A stretch of DNA of 64,000 nucleotides, from NCBI RefSeq assembly GCF_009900715.1, contig NZ_JAAAJC010000004.1, positions 62,001 to 126,000 on the forward strand, given 5' to 3'. The stretch comes from Halococcus salsus. Its GTDB lineage: Archaea > Halobacteriota > Halobacteria > Halobacteriales > Halococcaceae. Both the position numbers and the translations under genes were made by a program. Each line of letters starts with the position of its first letter. Within the stretch, counting starts at the first letter, position 1. Under the pieces are notes generated by a model, which searched no databases, had not been told where the DNA came from, and saw nothing but the letters and a program-made list of their open reading frames with translations. Below are positions 44,165-51,657 of this stretch, piece by piece.

Positions 44165-44554
44165 TCACCCCCGGAACTGCGCCACCTGCCGCCGCCGTCC
44201 GTCGAGGTCCATCCGTGCGTCGACCTCCGGATCGGCCGCGAGGCGGTCGAGCACCAACAGCGGGTCGGCCCCGGCGCGTTCGACCCGTTCGAGCAACGTC
44301 TCGATGGCCGAGCGGTGGAGCGCGAGCGAATCGAGCAGCCCGAGCGCGAGCGCCATCGGTATCGCGGCCGCACCGCTCGGAAAGGCCTCGCCCACCCGCG
44401 CGAAATCGGGATCCGGGTCGGCGTCCGCGGTCGGGTGGAGTCCGAGACAGGTCGGACAGAGCGCGAGCACCTCGTCGTCGTCCGGGGTGAACTCCCGATA
44501 CTCGTCCGGAACGGCGAACGCGACGGTCTCGTCTCCGCAGTCGGGGCAGTCCAT
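44165..44554 (-). CDS. DUF6276-type small zinc protein
   Basis: A 129-residue protein with an N-terminal zinc knuckle (MDCPDCGDETVAF and LALCPTCLGLHP, a four-cysteine site) and a helical C-terminus (SGAAAIPMALALGLLDSLALHRSAIETLLERVERAGADPLLVLDRL). It fits the conserved haloarchaeal DUF6276 family; no function is known. The start is ATG 44554, where the first Cys-x-x-Cys begins. It converges with the zinc-finger gene at a 2-bp gap. Confidence 0.65.
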   Translation of the reverse strand: MDCPDCGDETVAFAVPDEYREFTPDDDEVLALCPTCLGLHPTADADPDPDFARVGEAFPSGAAAIPMALALGLLDSLALHRSAIETLLERVERAGADPLLVLDRLAADPEVDARMDLDGRRRQVAQFRG

Positions 44555-44648
44555 GCGGCCGGAACGAGGGGAGCGGGGAAAAGCATCGAGCACTGACGAC
44601 GGACGCCGATGAACGCGTTTTTGCCGCGCTGTGTCGTAGGTCGACGGA

Positions 44649-45161
44649 ATGGATCGTCGAGCACCGTCGACGCCGGCCGCCTGGCTCGGGCTCGCAGGTG
44701 GCTGTTTCGTGCTCACGGTCGTCGTCTACTTCCGGTACGGCTTCGTCGCCGGCTTCTTACCCCTCCTCGGTGGCGTCTACGCCTCGCGACGGTGGCTCCT
44801 CGGTCGGACCGTGGCGGCCTCACGCGAGCACAGCGAGGACGAGACGGGGCTGGTGGCGCGGTACGAGGTCGACACCGACCGCGAGTACACCACCGGCGAG
44901 CAGGCCACGATGTTGCGCGAGGTCCGCGCCGAGTATCGCGGTAAACACCACCTCTGGGCGGGGCTGGCCGCGGGCTGTCTCGTGGTCGCGGCCGCCGCGG
45001 CGCTCGTCTCGGTCGTGCTCGCCGGCTGTACCGCCGTCGTCGCCGGCTACTGTGGGCTCCGCTGGTATCGCGTCCGACGGGCACTCGGGGTACTCGACGG
45101 GCGGCTCGAAACGCTCGAAGGCGGGTCCTCGGCCCCCGAGAGCTCAGAACCCGACCTGTGA
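44649..45161 (+). CDS. membrane protein, haloarchaeal unknown
   Basis: A 170-residue protein with hydrophobic helices at about 13-30, 32-50, 95-118 and 120-135, arranged as two pairs around a charged cytoplasmic segment (RTVAASREHSEDETGLVARYEVDTDREY). The C-terminus is Ser/Glu-rich. No known family was recognised. Its 3' end overlaps, convergently, the small gene at 45144-45284. Confidence 0.6.
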   Translation: MDRRAPSTPAAWLGLAGGCFVLTVVVYFRYGFVAGFLPLLGGVYASRRWLLGRTVAASREHSEDETGLVARYEVDTDREYTTGEQATMLREVRAEYRGKHHLWAGLAAGCLVVAAAAALVSVVLAGCTAVVAGYCGLRWYRVRRALGVLDGRLETLEGGSSAPESSEPDL

Positions 45162-45284
45162 GCCGATCACGTAGACCCACATCACCGCCAACACCGCGAG
45201 CGCGACCAGGATCCGGTACTCATCGGGTTCGGCGATCAGTTCCATACGGGGAGCGACACCGTCGGCCCGTTTAGGCCTTCGCAC
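45144..45284 (-). CDS. candidate 46-residue single-span membrane protein
   Basis: A GTG-started frame encodes a basic N-terminus (RRPKRADG), then VWKLIAEPDEYRILVALAVLAVMWVYVIGSQVGF with one clear transmembrane helix (about 26-43). It starts 36 bp downstream of the Nramp-like gene stop, so both may be on one transcript. The in-phase ATG at 45246 is in another frame and useless. Small size and overlap with the convergent gene keep confidence low; it is too short to assign function. Confidence 0.35.
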   Translation of the reverse strand: MRRPKRADGVAPRMELIAEPDEYRILVALAVLAVMWVYVIGSQVGF

Positions 45285-45320
45285 CGTCCGTCGGTGTCCG
45301 GAAGAAGTGGTCGGGTCCGA

Positions 45321-46832
45321 CTACGGTGCGAACCCGAAGAACTGGGCGATCGAGACGACGCCGGCGATCGTCAGGAACGACCCGGCGACGACGAGCCCGA
45401 GGTCGAGTTTCCAGCCGCCCTGCCACTCGGGGGGCAGCGCGGTCTTCTCGGCCCACAGCATCGCCCAGCACCAGAGTCCACATCCGAACACCCCGCCGAG
45501 CAGCGATGCCGGGGTGACGATGCTGATGGCGTCGAGGTCCGACCAGAGCAGGACGAGCGCGACCCCGCCGGCGTAGACGACCGTTATCGTTCGAGCCAGC
45601 CCCAGGCGGTCGCGTTCGAGCCGACGGATCCGGGCGGAGAAGGGTTTGAACGATTCGAGCCACGTCCAGGTGTAGCCCTCCCAGACGGCGTAGAGCGACC
45701 CGAAGATCGCGAAGAACACCCCGACCTGCCAGAGGATCGTGAGGCTCGGGTTGATGTCGGCGAACCACTGGGCCTGATACTGGAACAGCTGGAAGTCGGC
45801 GGGCACAAGCTGTGCGGTGTTGAGACTCTCCGCACCCAGGATCATCGCCGCTGCGGTGAAGAAGGTGATCGCGACGAACGCGACCAGCACGTCGATCTGT
45901 GGGGCCTTCAGCCACGCCCGGCCGCGTTTTCGGTTGGCCTCGCTCGTGGCGATCGGGACGGTCTCGCTGCTGTCGAGCTCCCGGACGAACCGCTCCACCT
46001 CGGCGTGGTCGGACCGGCCGAGCATCCCCCAGCCTCGTCGCTTGGCGTAGCCGACGTAACCGACGTAGTCGTAGACTCCACCGCCGACCGCCCCCATGTA
46101 CGTCACGACCTCGACCCAGACGGGCCGCTCGGCGATCGTGGGGTAGTTGTCGACCACGAACGAGGGATAGCCGCCCGGAAGCGAGGGGACCAGCCCGCCG
46201 AGGATCGCTACCGGCGAGGGGAGCGAACTCACGGTCAACACGAGGATCGCCGCCGAGAGGAACGCCACGATCAGGACCTGTACACGCTCGACGAGGTCGT
46301 AGCCACCGAGGATCGCGAGCGCCGCCGTCACTAGGATCAAGACGGTGCCCACGACCGCGAAGTTGGTCTCGTTCTGCCCGACGCCGAGCGTCCAGGTCAC
46401 GATCTGCCCGAGGAACTCGCCGTAGCCCGCGATCCACGCCGGGAAGGCCGCGATCGATATCACCCCGATCAGCAGCGGAAACCAGCCCCGCGGGCCCGGC
46501 AGCTTCGCCCACCGGGAGGTGACGTGCTCGCCCGTCAGGGTGTAGTACCGGATCCCGGAGTAGGCCACGATCCCCTTGACGAGCCCCGCCCAGACCAGCG
46601 TCCAGAGGATCGCGTAGCCGAAGATCGCCCCACCCCGCGGCGCGAACAGCACCTCGCCGGAGCCGAGGGTCGCGGACGCCACGACCGCGCCCGGCCCGAA
46701 GTACGCGAGGAGTTTGAGCCAGTTCCCCCGTCGGCCCGCCGTGAGCTCCGTCGGCGGTTCGGGATAGTCGTAGGGGCCCTCCCCCGGCTCGTCCTCGCCA
46801 TCGGTCGCCGTCCGCGCTGGGTCAGTCGTCAT
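45321..46832 (-). CDS. Nramp-related transporter lacking canonical metal-site motifs
   Basis: A 503-residue membrane protein with about 11 transmembrane helices and an Nramp/LeuT-like arrangement (N-terminal FGPGAVVASATLGSGEV, later TYMGAVGGGVYDYVGYVGYAKRR). In true Nramp metal transporters helix 1 carries DPGN and helix 6 MPH; here these positions read GSGE (residues 57-60) and GAVGGGV, so Mn/Fe transport is not assured. Similar non-canonical members exist in archaea with unclear substrates. A 40-residue acidic N-terminus precedes helix 1. Promoter: TTATAC at ~46866-46872. Confidence 0.7.
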   Translation of the reverse strand: MTTDPARTATDGEDEPGEGPYDYPEPPTELTAGRRGNWLKLLAYFGPGAVVASATLGSGEVLFAPRGGAIFGYAILWTLVWAGLVKGIVAYSGIRYYTLTGEHVTSRWAKLPGPRGWFPLLIGVISIAAFPAWIAGYGEFLGQIVTWTLGVGQNETNFAVVGTVLILVTAALAILGGYDLVERVQVLIVAFLSAAILVLTVSSLPSPVAILGGLVPSLPGGYPSFVVDNYPTIAERPVWVEVVTYMGAVGGGVYDYVGYVGYAKRRGWGMLGRSDHAEVERFVRELDSSETVPIATSEANRKRGRAWLKAPQIDVLVAFVAITFFTAAAMILGAESLNTAQLVPADFQLFQYQAQWFADINPSLTILWQVGVFFAIFGSLYAVWEGYTWTWLESFKPFSARIRRLERDRLGLARTITVVYAGGVALVLLWSDLDAISIVTPASLLGGVFGCGLWCWAMLWAEKTALPPEWQGGWKLDLGLVVAGSFLTIAGVVSIAQFFGFAP

Positions 46833-46938
46833 CGATCATCCACACGAACACCGGTCGGTGAAACCGTATAACGGCTTCGCGATCCGTCCGGATCGCCGCC
46901 GATTTCGGGCTCGAAGATCGAGATCGTCGTTATTTGTG

Positions 46939-46964
46939 GAGCGGTTCCGTGTAAACAACCGCTC
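46939..46964. promoter_or_regulatory. inverted repeat upstream of the Nramp-like gene
   Basis: GAGCGGTT (46939-46946) and AACCGCTC (46957-46964) form a perfect 8-bp inverted repeat around a 10-bp spacer, about 110-130 bp upstream of the transporter start. Next to it is an AT-rich ACAAATAACG box on the minus strand. This looks like an operator, possibly for a metal-dependent regulator; the protein is not identified. Confidence 0.35.
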
Positions 46965-47027
46965 ATCTCGCGTCGGGGGAATCGGGCAGCACGCGCCCTG
47001 GCCCTTGACACCGGTCCGTCCGACGGA

Positions 47028-47366
47028 TCAGTACAGGGAGAGGTCGCCCGTCACGCGGTCGACGACGCGGTCCTCACCCGGCCCGACCGCGAGCGCCGTC
47101 ACGGTGCCGGGGTCGAGCTGGGTGTGACCCGCGTCGCGGATGACGGCGTGGGGCAGCCCCTCGCGCTCGGCGCGGTCGGCGAGCTCGAACAGCGTGCGCT
47201 CGGAATCGCCTTTCAGCACCACCTTCTTCTGGCCCTCGCCCTTCCATGCCGTCCGAGCGCGTCGGTCGGCGTCCTCGTAGGCCGACAGCGAGGCGTGGGC
47301 GACCTGCGCGGCGAGCTTTCCCTTCCCCATCCCGATGTCGGTGCGCGCGACGATGGCCTGTTTCAC
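47028..47366 (-). CDS. pth2: peptidyl-tRNA hydrolase, Pth2 type
   Basis: A 112-residue archaeal Pth2. Motifs: [30 protein letters not shown] (the substrate-binding helix), [29 protein letters not shown] with the catalytic Asp. It frees tRNA from stalled peptidyl-tRNA. Leftward, monocistronic between the transporter promoter region and the gas-vesicle region. Confidence 0.95.
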   Translation of the reverse strand: MKQAIVARTDIGMGKGKLAAQVAHASLSAYEDADRRARTAWKGEGQKKVVLKGDSERTLFELADRAEREGLPHAVIRDAGHTQLDPGTVTALAVGPGEDRVVDRVTGDLSLY

Positions 47367-47445
47367 GTCCGGATCCAGGCGGCGGCGAATAAAGGACTGC
47401 CTACTCGGTCGATGCTTCGAAAAAGATCGCGGGCGTCAGTGAGCC

Positions 47446-47874
47446 CTACTCCTCGCTCCGTCGGTTGAGTTCGTCGACGAGGGTCTCGGCCAGGTCCTGG
47501 AGGTCCTCGTCGGACATCGCGTCGAGGTCGCCGAGCGCGCTCGACTCGTCTTCGTCCTCGTCCGAGCCGCCCGCCACCGAGTCGAGGGCGCTCGTCACCC
47601 GTTCCGCGACGCTCCCGCCGGCCGACTCGTCCTCGTCCGACTCCGTCTCGCTCGACTCGTCGGTTCCTTCCTCTTCTTCGGCCTCCTCTTCGTCGGCTTC
47701 CTCTTCTTCGTCCTCGTCGGATTCGTCCGCTTCGTCCCCTTCTTCCTCGTCCTCGTCGGTTTCGTCCCCGTTGCTCCCGAGGAACGATCGCTCGATCCGG
47801 TCGCCGATCGAGCTTCCGACCCGCTCGCCGACGATCCCGCCGATGAGCCGGAAGAGGGTCGTGGCTACACCCAT
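47446..47874 (-). CDS. acidic protein downstream of gvpM, unknown
   Basis: A 142-residue protein. Residues 1-32 (MGVATTLFRLIGGIVGERV..IERSFLG) are a Gly-spaced helix that could sit on or in a membrane or vesicle shell. Residues ~35-85 are almost only Asp, Glu and Ser. Residues ~85-142 contain a short helix (VAERVTSALDSVAGG) and a C-terminal LDAMSDEDLQDLAETLVDELNRR helix. A strong ribosome-binding site (GGAGGTGA, 6 bp before the ATG) fixes the start at 47874. It lies 190 bp beyond gvpM in the same direction; a gas-vesicle role is inferred from position only. Confidence 0.55.
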   Translation of the reverse strand: MGVATTLFRLIGGIVGERVGSSIGDRIERSFLGSNGDETDEDEEEGDEADESDEDEEEEADEEEAEEEEGTDESSETESDEDESAGGSVAERVTSALDSVAGGSDEDEDESSALGDLDAMSDEDLQDLAETLVDELNRRSEE

Positions 47875-48064
47875 CGGCTCACCTCCGGGGTCGGGAACGA
47901 GGGCTGGTTCCGCTTCGGGACGCCGTCCGGTCGCTGTTGGTGTCGGGTCATGGTTGAGTTTCGTCGGCGAGCGAGTCGCTCGATGGGTCGATATGGCCGG
48001 GTCGGTGGTATAACTGCGCTGCTTGCACGGGCGTGGATCCCCGTCTCCGGGGCCGGGATCGGTG

Positions 48065-48358
48065 TCACGGCTCCTCTCCCTCCAACTGGCCCGGGTCGTC
48101 GGTCGGTCCCTCCGCGAACCGCGCGTCGGTGAGTTCGTCGCCGGCGAGCGCACGCTGGCGCTGCTGGCGGTCCCACTCCTCGAAGATGCCGTACTCCGTC
48201 ATCGTCGCCATCCCGGCGAGCGCCGCCCGGAGTTTCAGCCCGACGAGGGGGATGTCGGCGACGCTGATGATGGCGTCGGCCTCGATCACCGCCCCGTCGC
48301 GGAGGATGACGTCGAGCAGGTCGACGATGACGTCGTCGTCAGCCCGTTTCGGCTCCAT
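48065..48358 (-). CDS. gvpM: gas vesicle protein GvpM
   Basis: A 97-residue member of the GvpA/J/M fold: VDLLDVILRDGAVIEADAIISVADIPLVGLKLRAALAGMATMTEYGIF corresponds to the helix-strand-strand-helix core. A charged tail follows. GvpM is a minor, aggregation-prone protein needed early in vesicle formation. It starts inside gvpL with a 20-bp overlap and closes the leftward gvp operon. Confidence 0.88.
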   Translation of the reverse strand: MEPKRADDDVIVDLLDVILRDGAVIEADAIISVADIPLVGLKLRAALAGMATMTEYGIFEEWDRQQRQRALAGDELTDARFAEGPTDDPGQLEGEEP

Positions 48359-49160
48359 CCTCACCCCCGATGGCCGGCGCGAACGAGTACGGCGGCCACG
48401 GCCCGGTGAACCTGACCTCGACCCCGGACTCGGCCGCGACCTCGTCGAGCAGGTCGCCGAGGTCGTCCTCGCGGTCGGCCGGCGCGAGCACCGTGAACCG
48501 GGCTTGGGTCTCCATACCGTCGTCGCCGGCGTCCTCGTCGTCGAGCGTGGTTCGCTCGCCGAGTTCGGAGACGTTGCGGACGACCGATTCGAGCCGCTCG
48601 TGGAGCGCCCCCGCCCGCTCGTTACGGCGTTCGCGCTTGAGCTCGCGGAGCCGCTGGTCGTACTGTTTCTCGAGCATGAACGCGGTCCCCGAACCCGCGT
48701 CGGCGATCTCGGTGTCGAGCTCCCCGAGCCGGTCGTCGCTGGCTTCGAGGTCTTCGACCAACGCCTGCTCGTCGCGCCGGAGTTCGATCCGGTACTCCCA
48801 GTGGCCGGCGACCGCGTCGAGGTAGTCACCGACGGTCTCGCGCTCCTCGCGGACCCACTCGCGCACGCTCTCGTCGCTCCCGGTCACGACGGTGTCGAAC
48901 TGGAAGGGAAGCGGGGTGTCGAACGCCTCGCCCGCCTCGTCGACGACGCGCTGGTGCTGGAGCACCCACGTCCGCACCACGTCCATGTCGGCGGTGTCGT
49001 AGAGGGATTCACAGTCGTGAACCACGACTCCGATGTCGTCGACCGCGACCAGCCGCACGGGTTCGTCGTCGACGCCGGTCGCCGAGAACTCGGCGTCGCC
49101 GTCCAGCCGCACGGCACAGTAGAGGTACCGTCCCTCGTCGAACGCGTCGGTCTCAGACAC
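48339..49160 (-). CDS. gvpL: gas vesicle protein GvpL
   Basis: A 273-residue GvpF/L-family protein: GRYLYCAVRLDG at the N-terminus, VLQHQRVVDEAGEAFDTPLPFQFDTVV, a long coiled-coil stretch (~125-205, LRRDEQALVEDLEASDDRLGELDTE), and the closing VRFTGPWPPYSFAP. The last motif is shared with GvpF (VQYTGPWPPYNF). GvpL is an essential accessory protein binding other minor Gvps. Overlaps gvpK by 8 bp and gvpM by 20 bp. Confidence 0.9.
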   Translation of the reverse strand: MSETDAFDEGRYLYCAVRLDGDAEFSATGVDDEPVRLVAVDDIGVVVHDCESLYDTADMDVVRTWVLQHQRVVDEAGEAFDTPLPFQFDTVVTGSDESVREWVREERETVGDYLDAVAGHWEYRIELRRDEQALVEDLEASDDRLGELDTEIADAGSGTAFMLEKQYDQRLRELKRERRNERAGALHERLESVVRNVSELGERTTLDDEDAGDDGMETQARFTVLAPADREDDLGDLLDEVAAESGVEVRFTGPWPPYSFAPAIGGEDGAETG

Positions 49161-49473
49161 CGTCGATCACGCCCCGTTCGTCGCGGGGTTCGTCGGCACG
49201 CTCGACGAGGTCCCGGACCAGCCCGTCGAGCTCGCCACGGAGGTCGTCGACCGGCTCCTCGATCCCCTCGTCCTGCTTGATGTTCTCGATCTCGGTTTCG
49301 AGCGCCGCCAGCTGCGAGCCCAGCCGCTCGATCTCCTCGTCGGTGAGTTCGCCCGACTCCATCCGGCGGATCGCCTCGCGTTCCATCGCGTCCACGAGGA
49401 GTTCGACCACCGTGACCACCAGGGTCATCAGCCCGTCGCGCGCCTGGTCGCCGTCGACGTCAATCGTCGTCAT
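49153..49473 (-). CDS. gvpK: gas vesicle protein GvpK
   Basis: A 106-residue helical protein with the GvpK core GLMTLVVTVVELLVDAMEREAIRRMESGELTDEEIERLGSQLAALE. GvpK is required for assembly; its biochemical job is unclear. The ATG at 49473 lies 14 bp inside gvpJ. The C-terminus overlaps gvpL by 8 bp. Confidence 0.9.
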   Translation of the reverse strand: MTTIDVDGDQARDGLMTLVVTVVELLVDAMEREAIRRMESGELTDEEIERLGSQLAALETEIENIKQDEGIEEPVDDLRGELDGLVRDLVERADEPRDERGVIDGV

Positions 49474-49897
49474 TGGCCTCCTCCACGACCTCCTTGGGCT
49501 CCTCGGTCTCACCGTCCTCGTCCGCTTCGTCGTCCTCGTCGGAGTCCGGCCGCGAACGGATCCCGGGCTCGCCCTGGTCGTCGGAGTCGCCGGCGGCGTC
49601 GACGACCTCCTCGCCGACCGCGTCGATCGTGGTCTGTTCGTCGTCCGTCTCGTCCGGGAGCTCGGACCGCCCGGAGGCCGCCTCGACCCGTTCCATGTCG
49701 GTGCCGTCCGGGAACTCGAGACCGTACTCGGCGGCGGTCTCGAACGAGGCGATCGCGGCCCGGAGCTGGACTCCGAGGAGTTCGGTGTCGCCGATGGAGA
49801 CCACGATGTCGGCGTTGATCACGACCCCCTTGTCGAGCAGCATCTCCACCACGTCGGCGAGGCTGTCGCTCTCTCGCGTTGGACCGCCGCTACTCAT
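49460..49897 (-). CDS. gvpJ: gas vesicle protein GvpJ
   Basis: A 145-residue GvpA-like protein: residues ~10-60 (SLADVVEMLLDKGVVINADIVVSIGDTELLGVQLRAAIASFETAAEYGL) are the shell-protein fold, and the remaining ~85 residues are a long Asp/Glu-rich tail. Typical GvpJ is about 100-115 residues, so the tail is extended. It overlaps gvpI by 8 bp. Confidence 0.9.
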   Translation of the reverse strand: MSSGGPTRESDSLADVVEMLLDKGVVINADIVVSIGDTELLGVQLRAAIASFETAAEYGLEFPDGTDMERVEAASGRSELPDETDDEQTTIDAVGEEVVDAAGDSDDQGEPGIRSRPDSDEDDEADEDGETEEPKEVVEEANDDD

Positions 49898-50936
49898 CGT
49901 CGGCCTCCTCGTTCCGGATGCCCTCGAATCGCGAACCGTAGAGCCGGGGGTGGTTCGGCGCGTTCGAGTGGCGCGTCTCGGCCGGCACCGTCGAGTAACC
50001 CGTCGACGACCAGCTACCGGTCTTCCAGCCCGCGGTCATCGTCGAGACCGCGGTCGGGTTCCGGGAGGAGGGCTGGCCGATGTCGCCCCCGGTCTTCTCC
50101 TCGATCTTCTCGTTCGCGGTCTCGCGCGCCTCCTTGACCTGCTCGCGCGTGTCGAGCACGCTCTCGCGGAACTCCCCGATCGCGTCCCGGAGCTTCGATT
50201 GGATCGTCGCCTGGGCGGCCGCCTGCTGTTCGGCGAGCGAGGGACCGTCGGCCGACGACGTGCTCGTGTCCGGTCCATCGTCGGACGAACTCAGCATCGA
50301 GGAGTCATCGGTTCCCGATCCGTCGTCGGACGAACCAAACATGGACGAGTCGTCGGACGAACCCAGTATCGAGGAGTCGTCGGCCCCCGAATCGTCCGGA
50401 TCGTCGTCGGTGACCTCGTCGGTGGCGTCCTCGAGTTCCTCTTTGTTCCGGATGAACTCCCGGACGTCGACCGACCCCCAGAGCTCGTTGAACTCCACGA
50501 GCGAGGCGAGCTGGGTGAGTTCGACCGCGCGGCCCGGTTCGAGGGTCGCTATCGCCTCCGGCAGCTCGTCGGCGTCGATCGCCGACGGGAGCTCCTCGAT
50601 GTCGATGGCGTCGGGGAGCTGGCTCATGTCGACGGTGTCGAGGAGCTCGCCGGTCTCCTCGATGACGTTCCCGAGGTCCTCGATGTCCTCGCGGGCCTCC
50701 GAGAACGCGATCTCGCCGTTCAACACCCCGAGGAGCGATTCGATGTCGGTCTCGACGCGCTCGATGAGACCGTCCATCTCCGGCAGCTCGGGGAGTGCGT
50801 CCTCGGCCTCGCCGGATTCCTCGGCGGTCTCGGTCTCGTCGGTCTCCTCGTTCGCGTTCCGCTCCGAAGCGCCGAGCGCGGAGTCGAGCTTGTCGGCGGC
50901 CTCGGCCATCCGTTCCTTCGATTCGGAGTCGCTCAT
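49890..50936 (-). CDS. enlarged GvpI-position protein
   Basis: A 348-residue protein occupying the gvpI slot between gvpH and gvpJ, where known GvpI proteins are only about 110-150 residues. Residues ~45-170 form an acidic helical domain. It contains three tandem 9-residue units (LPDAIDIEE, LPSAIDADE, LPEAIATLE; 107-133), then LASLVEFNELWGSVDVREF. Residues 177-232 are Ser/Asp-rich low complexity with GSSDD repeats. Residues ~235-283 are a coiled coil, and 303-340 a Gly/Ser/Tyr-rich end (GYSTVPAE, HPRLYGSRF). Only the C-terminal third is GvpI-like in character; homology is not established. Overlaps gvpH by 4 bp (ATGA). Confidence 0.55.
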   Translation of the reverse strand: MSDSESKERMAEAADKLDSALGASERNANEETDETETAEESGEAEDALPELPEMDGLIERVETDIESLLGVLNGEIAFSEAREDIEDLGNVIEETGELLDTVDMSQLPDAIDIEELPSAIDADELPEAIATLEPGRAVELTQLASLVEFNELWGSVDVREFIRNKEELEDATDEVTDDDPDDSGADDSSILGSSDDSSMFGSSDDGSGTDDSSMLSSSDDGPDTSTSSADGPSLAEQQAAAQATIQSKLRDAIGEFRESVLDTREQVKEARETANEKIEEKTGGDIGQPSSRNPTAVSTMTAGWKTGSWSSTGYSTVPAETRHSNAPNHPRLYGSRFEGIRNEEADDE

Positions 50937-51406
50937 GCCGCCCCCTCGACGACGAGTCGAACGTCGAGCACGCCGTTGTTGAACGACGCGTCCGCGACCG
51001 CGAGGTCCCCACGCGGGAGCGAGACGCGTTCGAGTATCACCGAATCCGTCCCGACCACGAGGGTCTCGCCCGACGAGTCGACGCCCGCCGCGAGGTCGTG
51101 CGGGTCGACGTCCGGGAGGTCGAGCGTGACGATACAGCCCTCGTCGGTCGGGTTCACGGAGGCCGCGTAGTCGGTCTCGACCTCCGGGTCACGCGACTGC
51201 GACTCGTCCCGGCCAGGTCCGATCCCGACGTCGAGCCCGTAGTCGAACCGGGTGGAGCCGCTGCGGCCGCTCCCGGTCGCGCTCCGGCGTCGCTGGTTCC
51301 GTTCGTCCATGTCGGCGATGGTCTCGAACAGCCCCGACAACACCGTCCGGACGAACCCCGATCCACCGGCGTCGCTTCGTTCCGCGTCATGGTCATCGGA
51401 TGTCAT
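50933..51406 (-). CDS. gvpH: gas vesicle protein GvpH (Hsp20-like)
   Basis: A 157-residue protein. The N-terminus has VRTVLSGLFETIADMDERNQRR, as in GvpH. Residues ~75-157 have an Hsp20-type beta sandwich pattern (DYAASVNPTDEGCIVTLDLPDVDPHDLAAGVDSSGETLVVG and GDLAVADASFNNGVLDVRLVVEG). GvpH acts as a chaperone-like stabiliser and is not strictly required. Its start shares one base with the gvpG stop (TAATG). Confidence 0.85.
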   Translation of the reverse strand: MTSDDHDAERSDAGGSGFVRTVLSGLFETIADMDERNQRRRSATGSGRSGSTRFDYGLDVGIGPGRDESQSRDPEVETDYAASVNPTDEGCIVTLDLPDVDPHDLAAGVDSSGETLVVGTDSVILERVSLPRGDLAVADASFNNGVLDVRLVVEGAA

Positions 51407-51657
51407 TATCGTTTCACCTCAACCTTGCTCGACAGCGTCTCGCGCGCCTCGCGCGCGACGTCGAGCTGTGTTCGCAGCTCGTCCTGTCTGCGTTCGTACT
51501 CCTCGACATCGCGGTCGCCGATCTCGAACAGCAATCGGTTCTCTTTGATCTCGTCCTGTATCCCCTGGACGTCGTAGAGCTCCTCGATCGCCATCGAGTG
51601 GATGACGTTCGCGACCGAGACGATCGGGCGCAGGAGGAGGTCGTCGAGGATGAACAC
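51406..51657 (-). CDS. gvpG: gas vesicle protein GvpG
   Basis: An 83-residue helical protein (FILDDLLLRPIVSVANVIHSMAIEELYDVQGIQDEIKENRLLFEIGD), the expected length and pattern of GvpG. It starts with GTG at 51657, sharing one base with the gvpF stop (TAGTG), which decides this start. GvpG is essential and interacts with other accessory Gvps. Confidence 0.9.
   Translation of the reverse strand: MFILDDLLLRPIVSVANVIHSMAIEELYDVQGIQDEIKENRLLFEIGDRDVEEYERRQDELRTQLDVAREARETLSSKVEVKR

Noticed and set aside
45144-45246. ATG at 45246 as start of the small membrane protein
   Set aside because: It is one base out of phase with the transmembrane-coding frame and meets a stop after eight codons; the GTG at 45284 is in phase.
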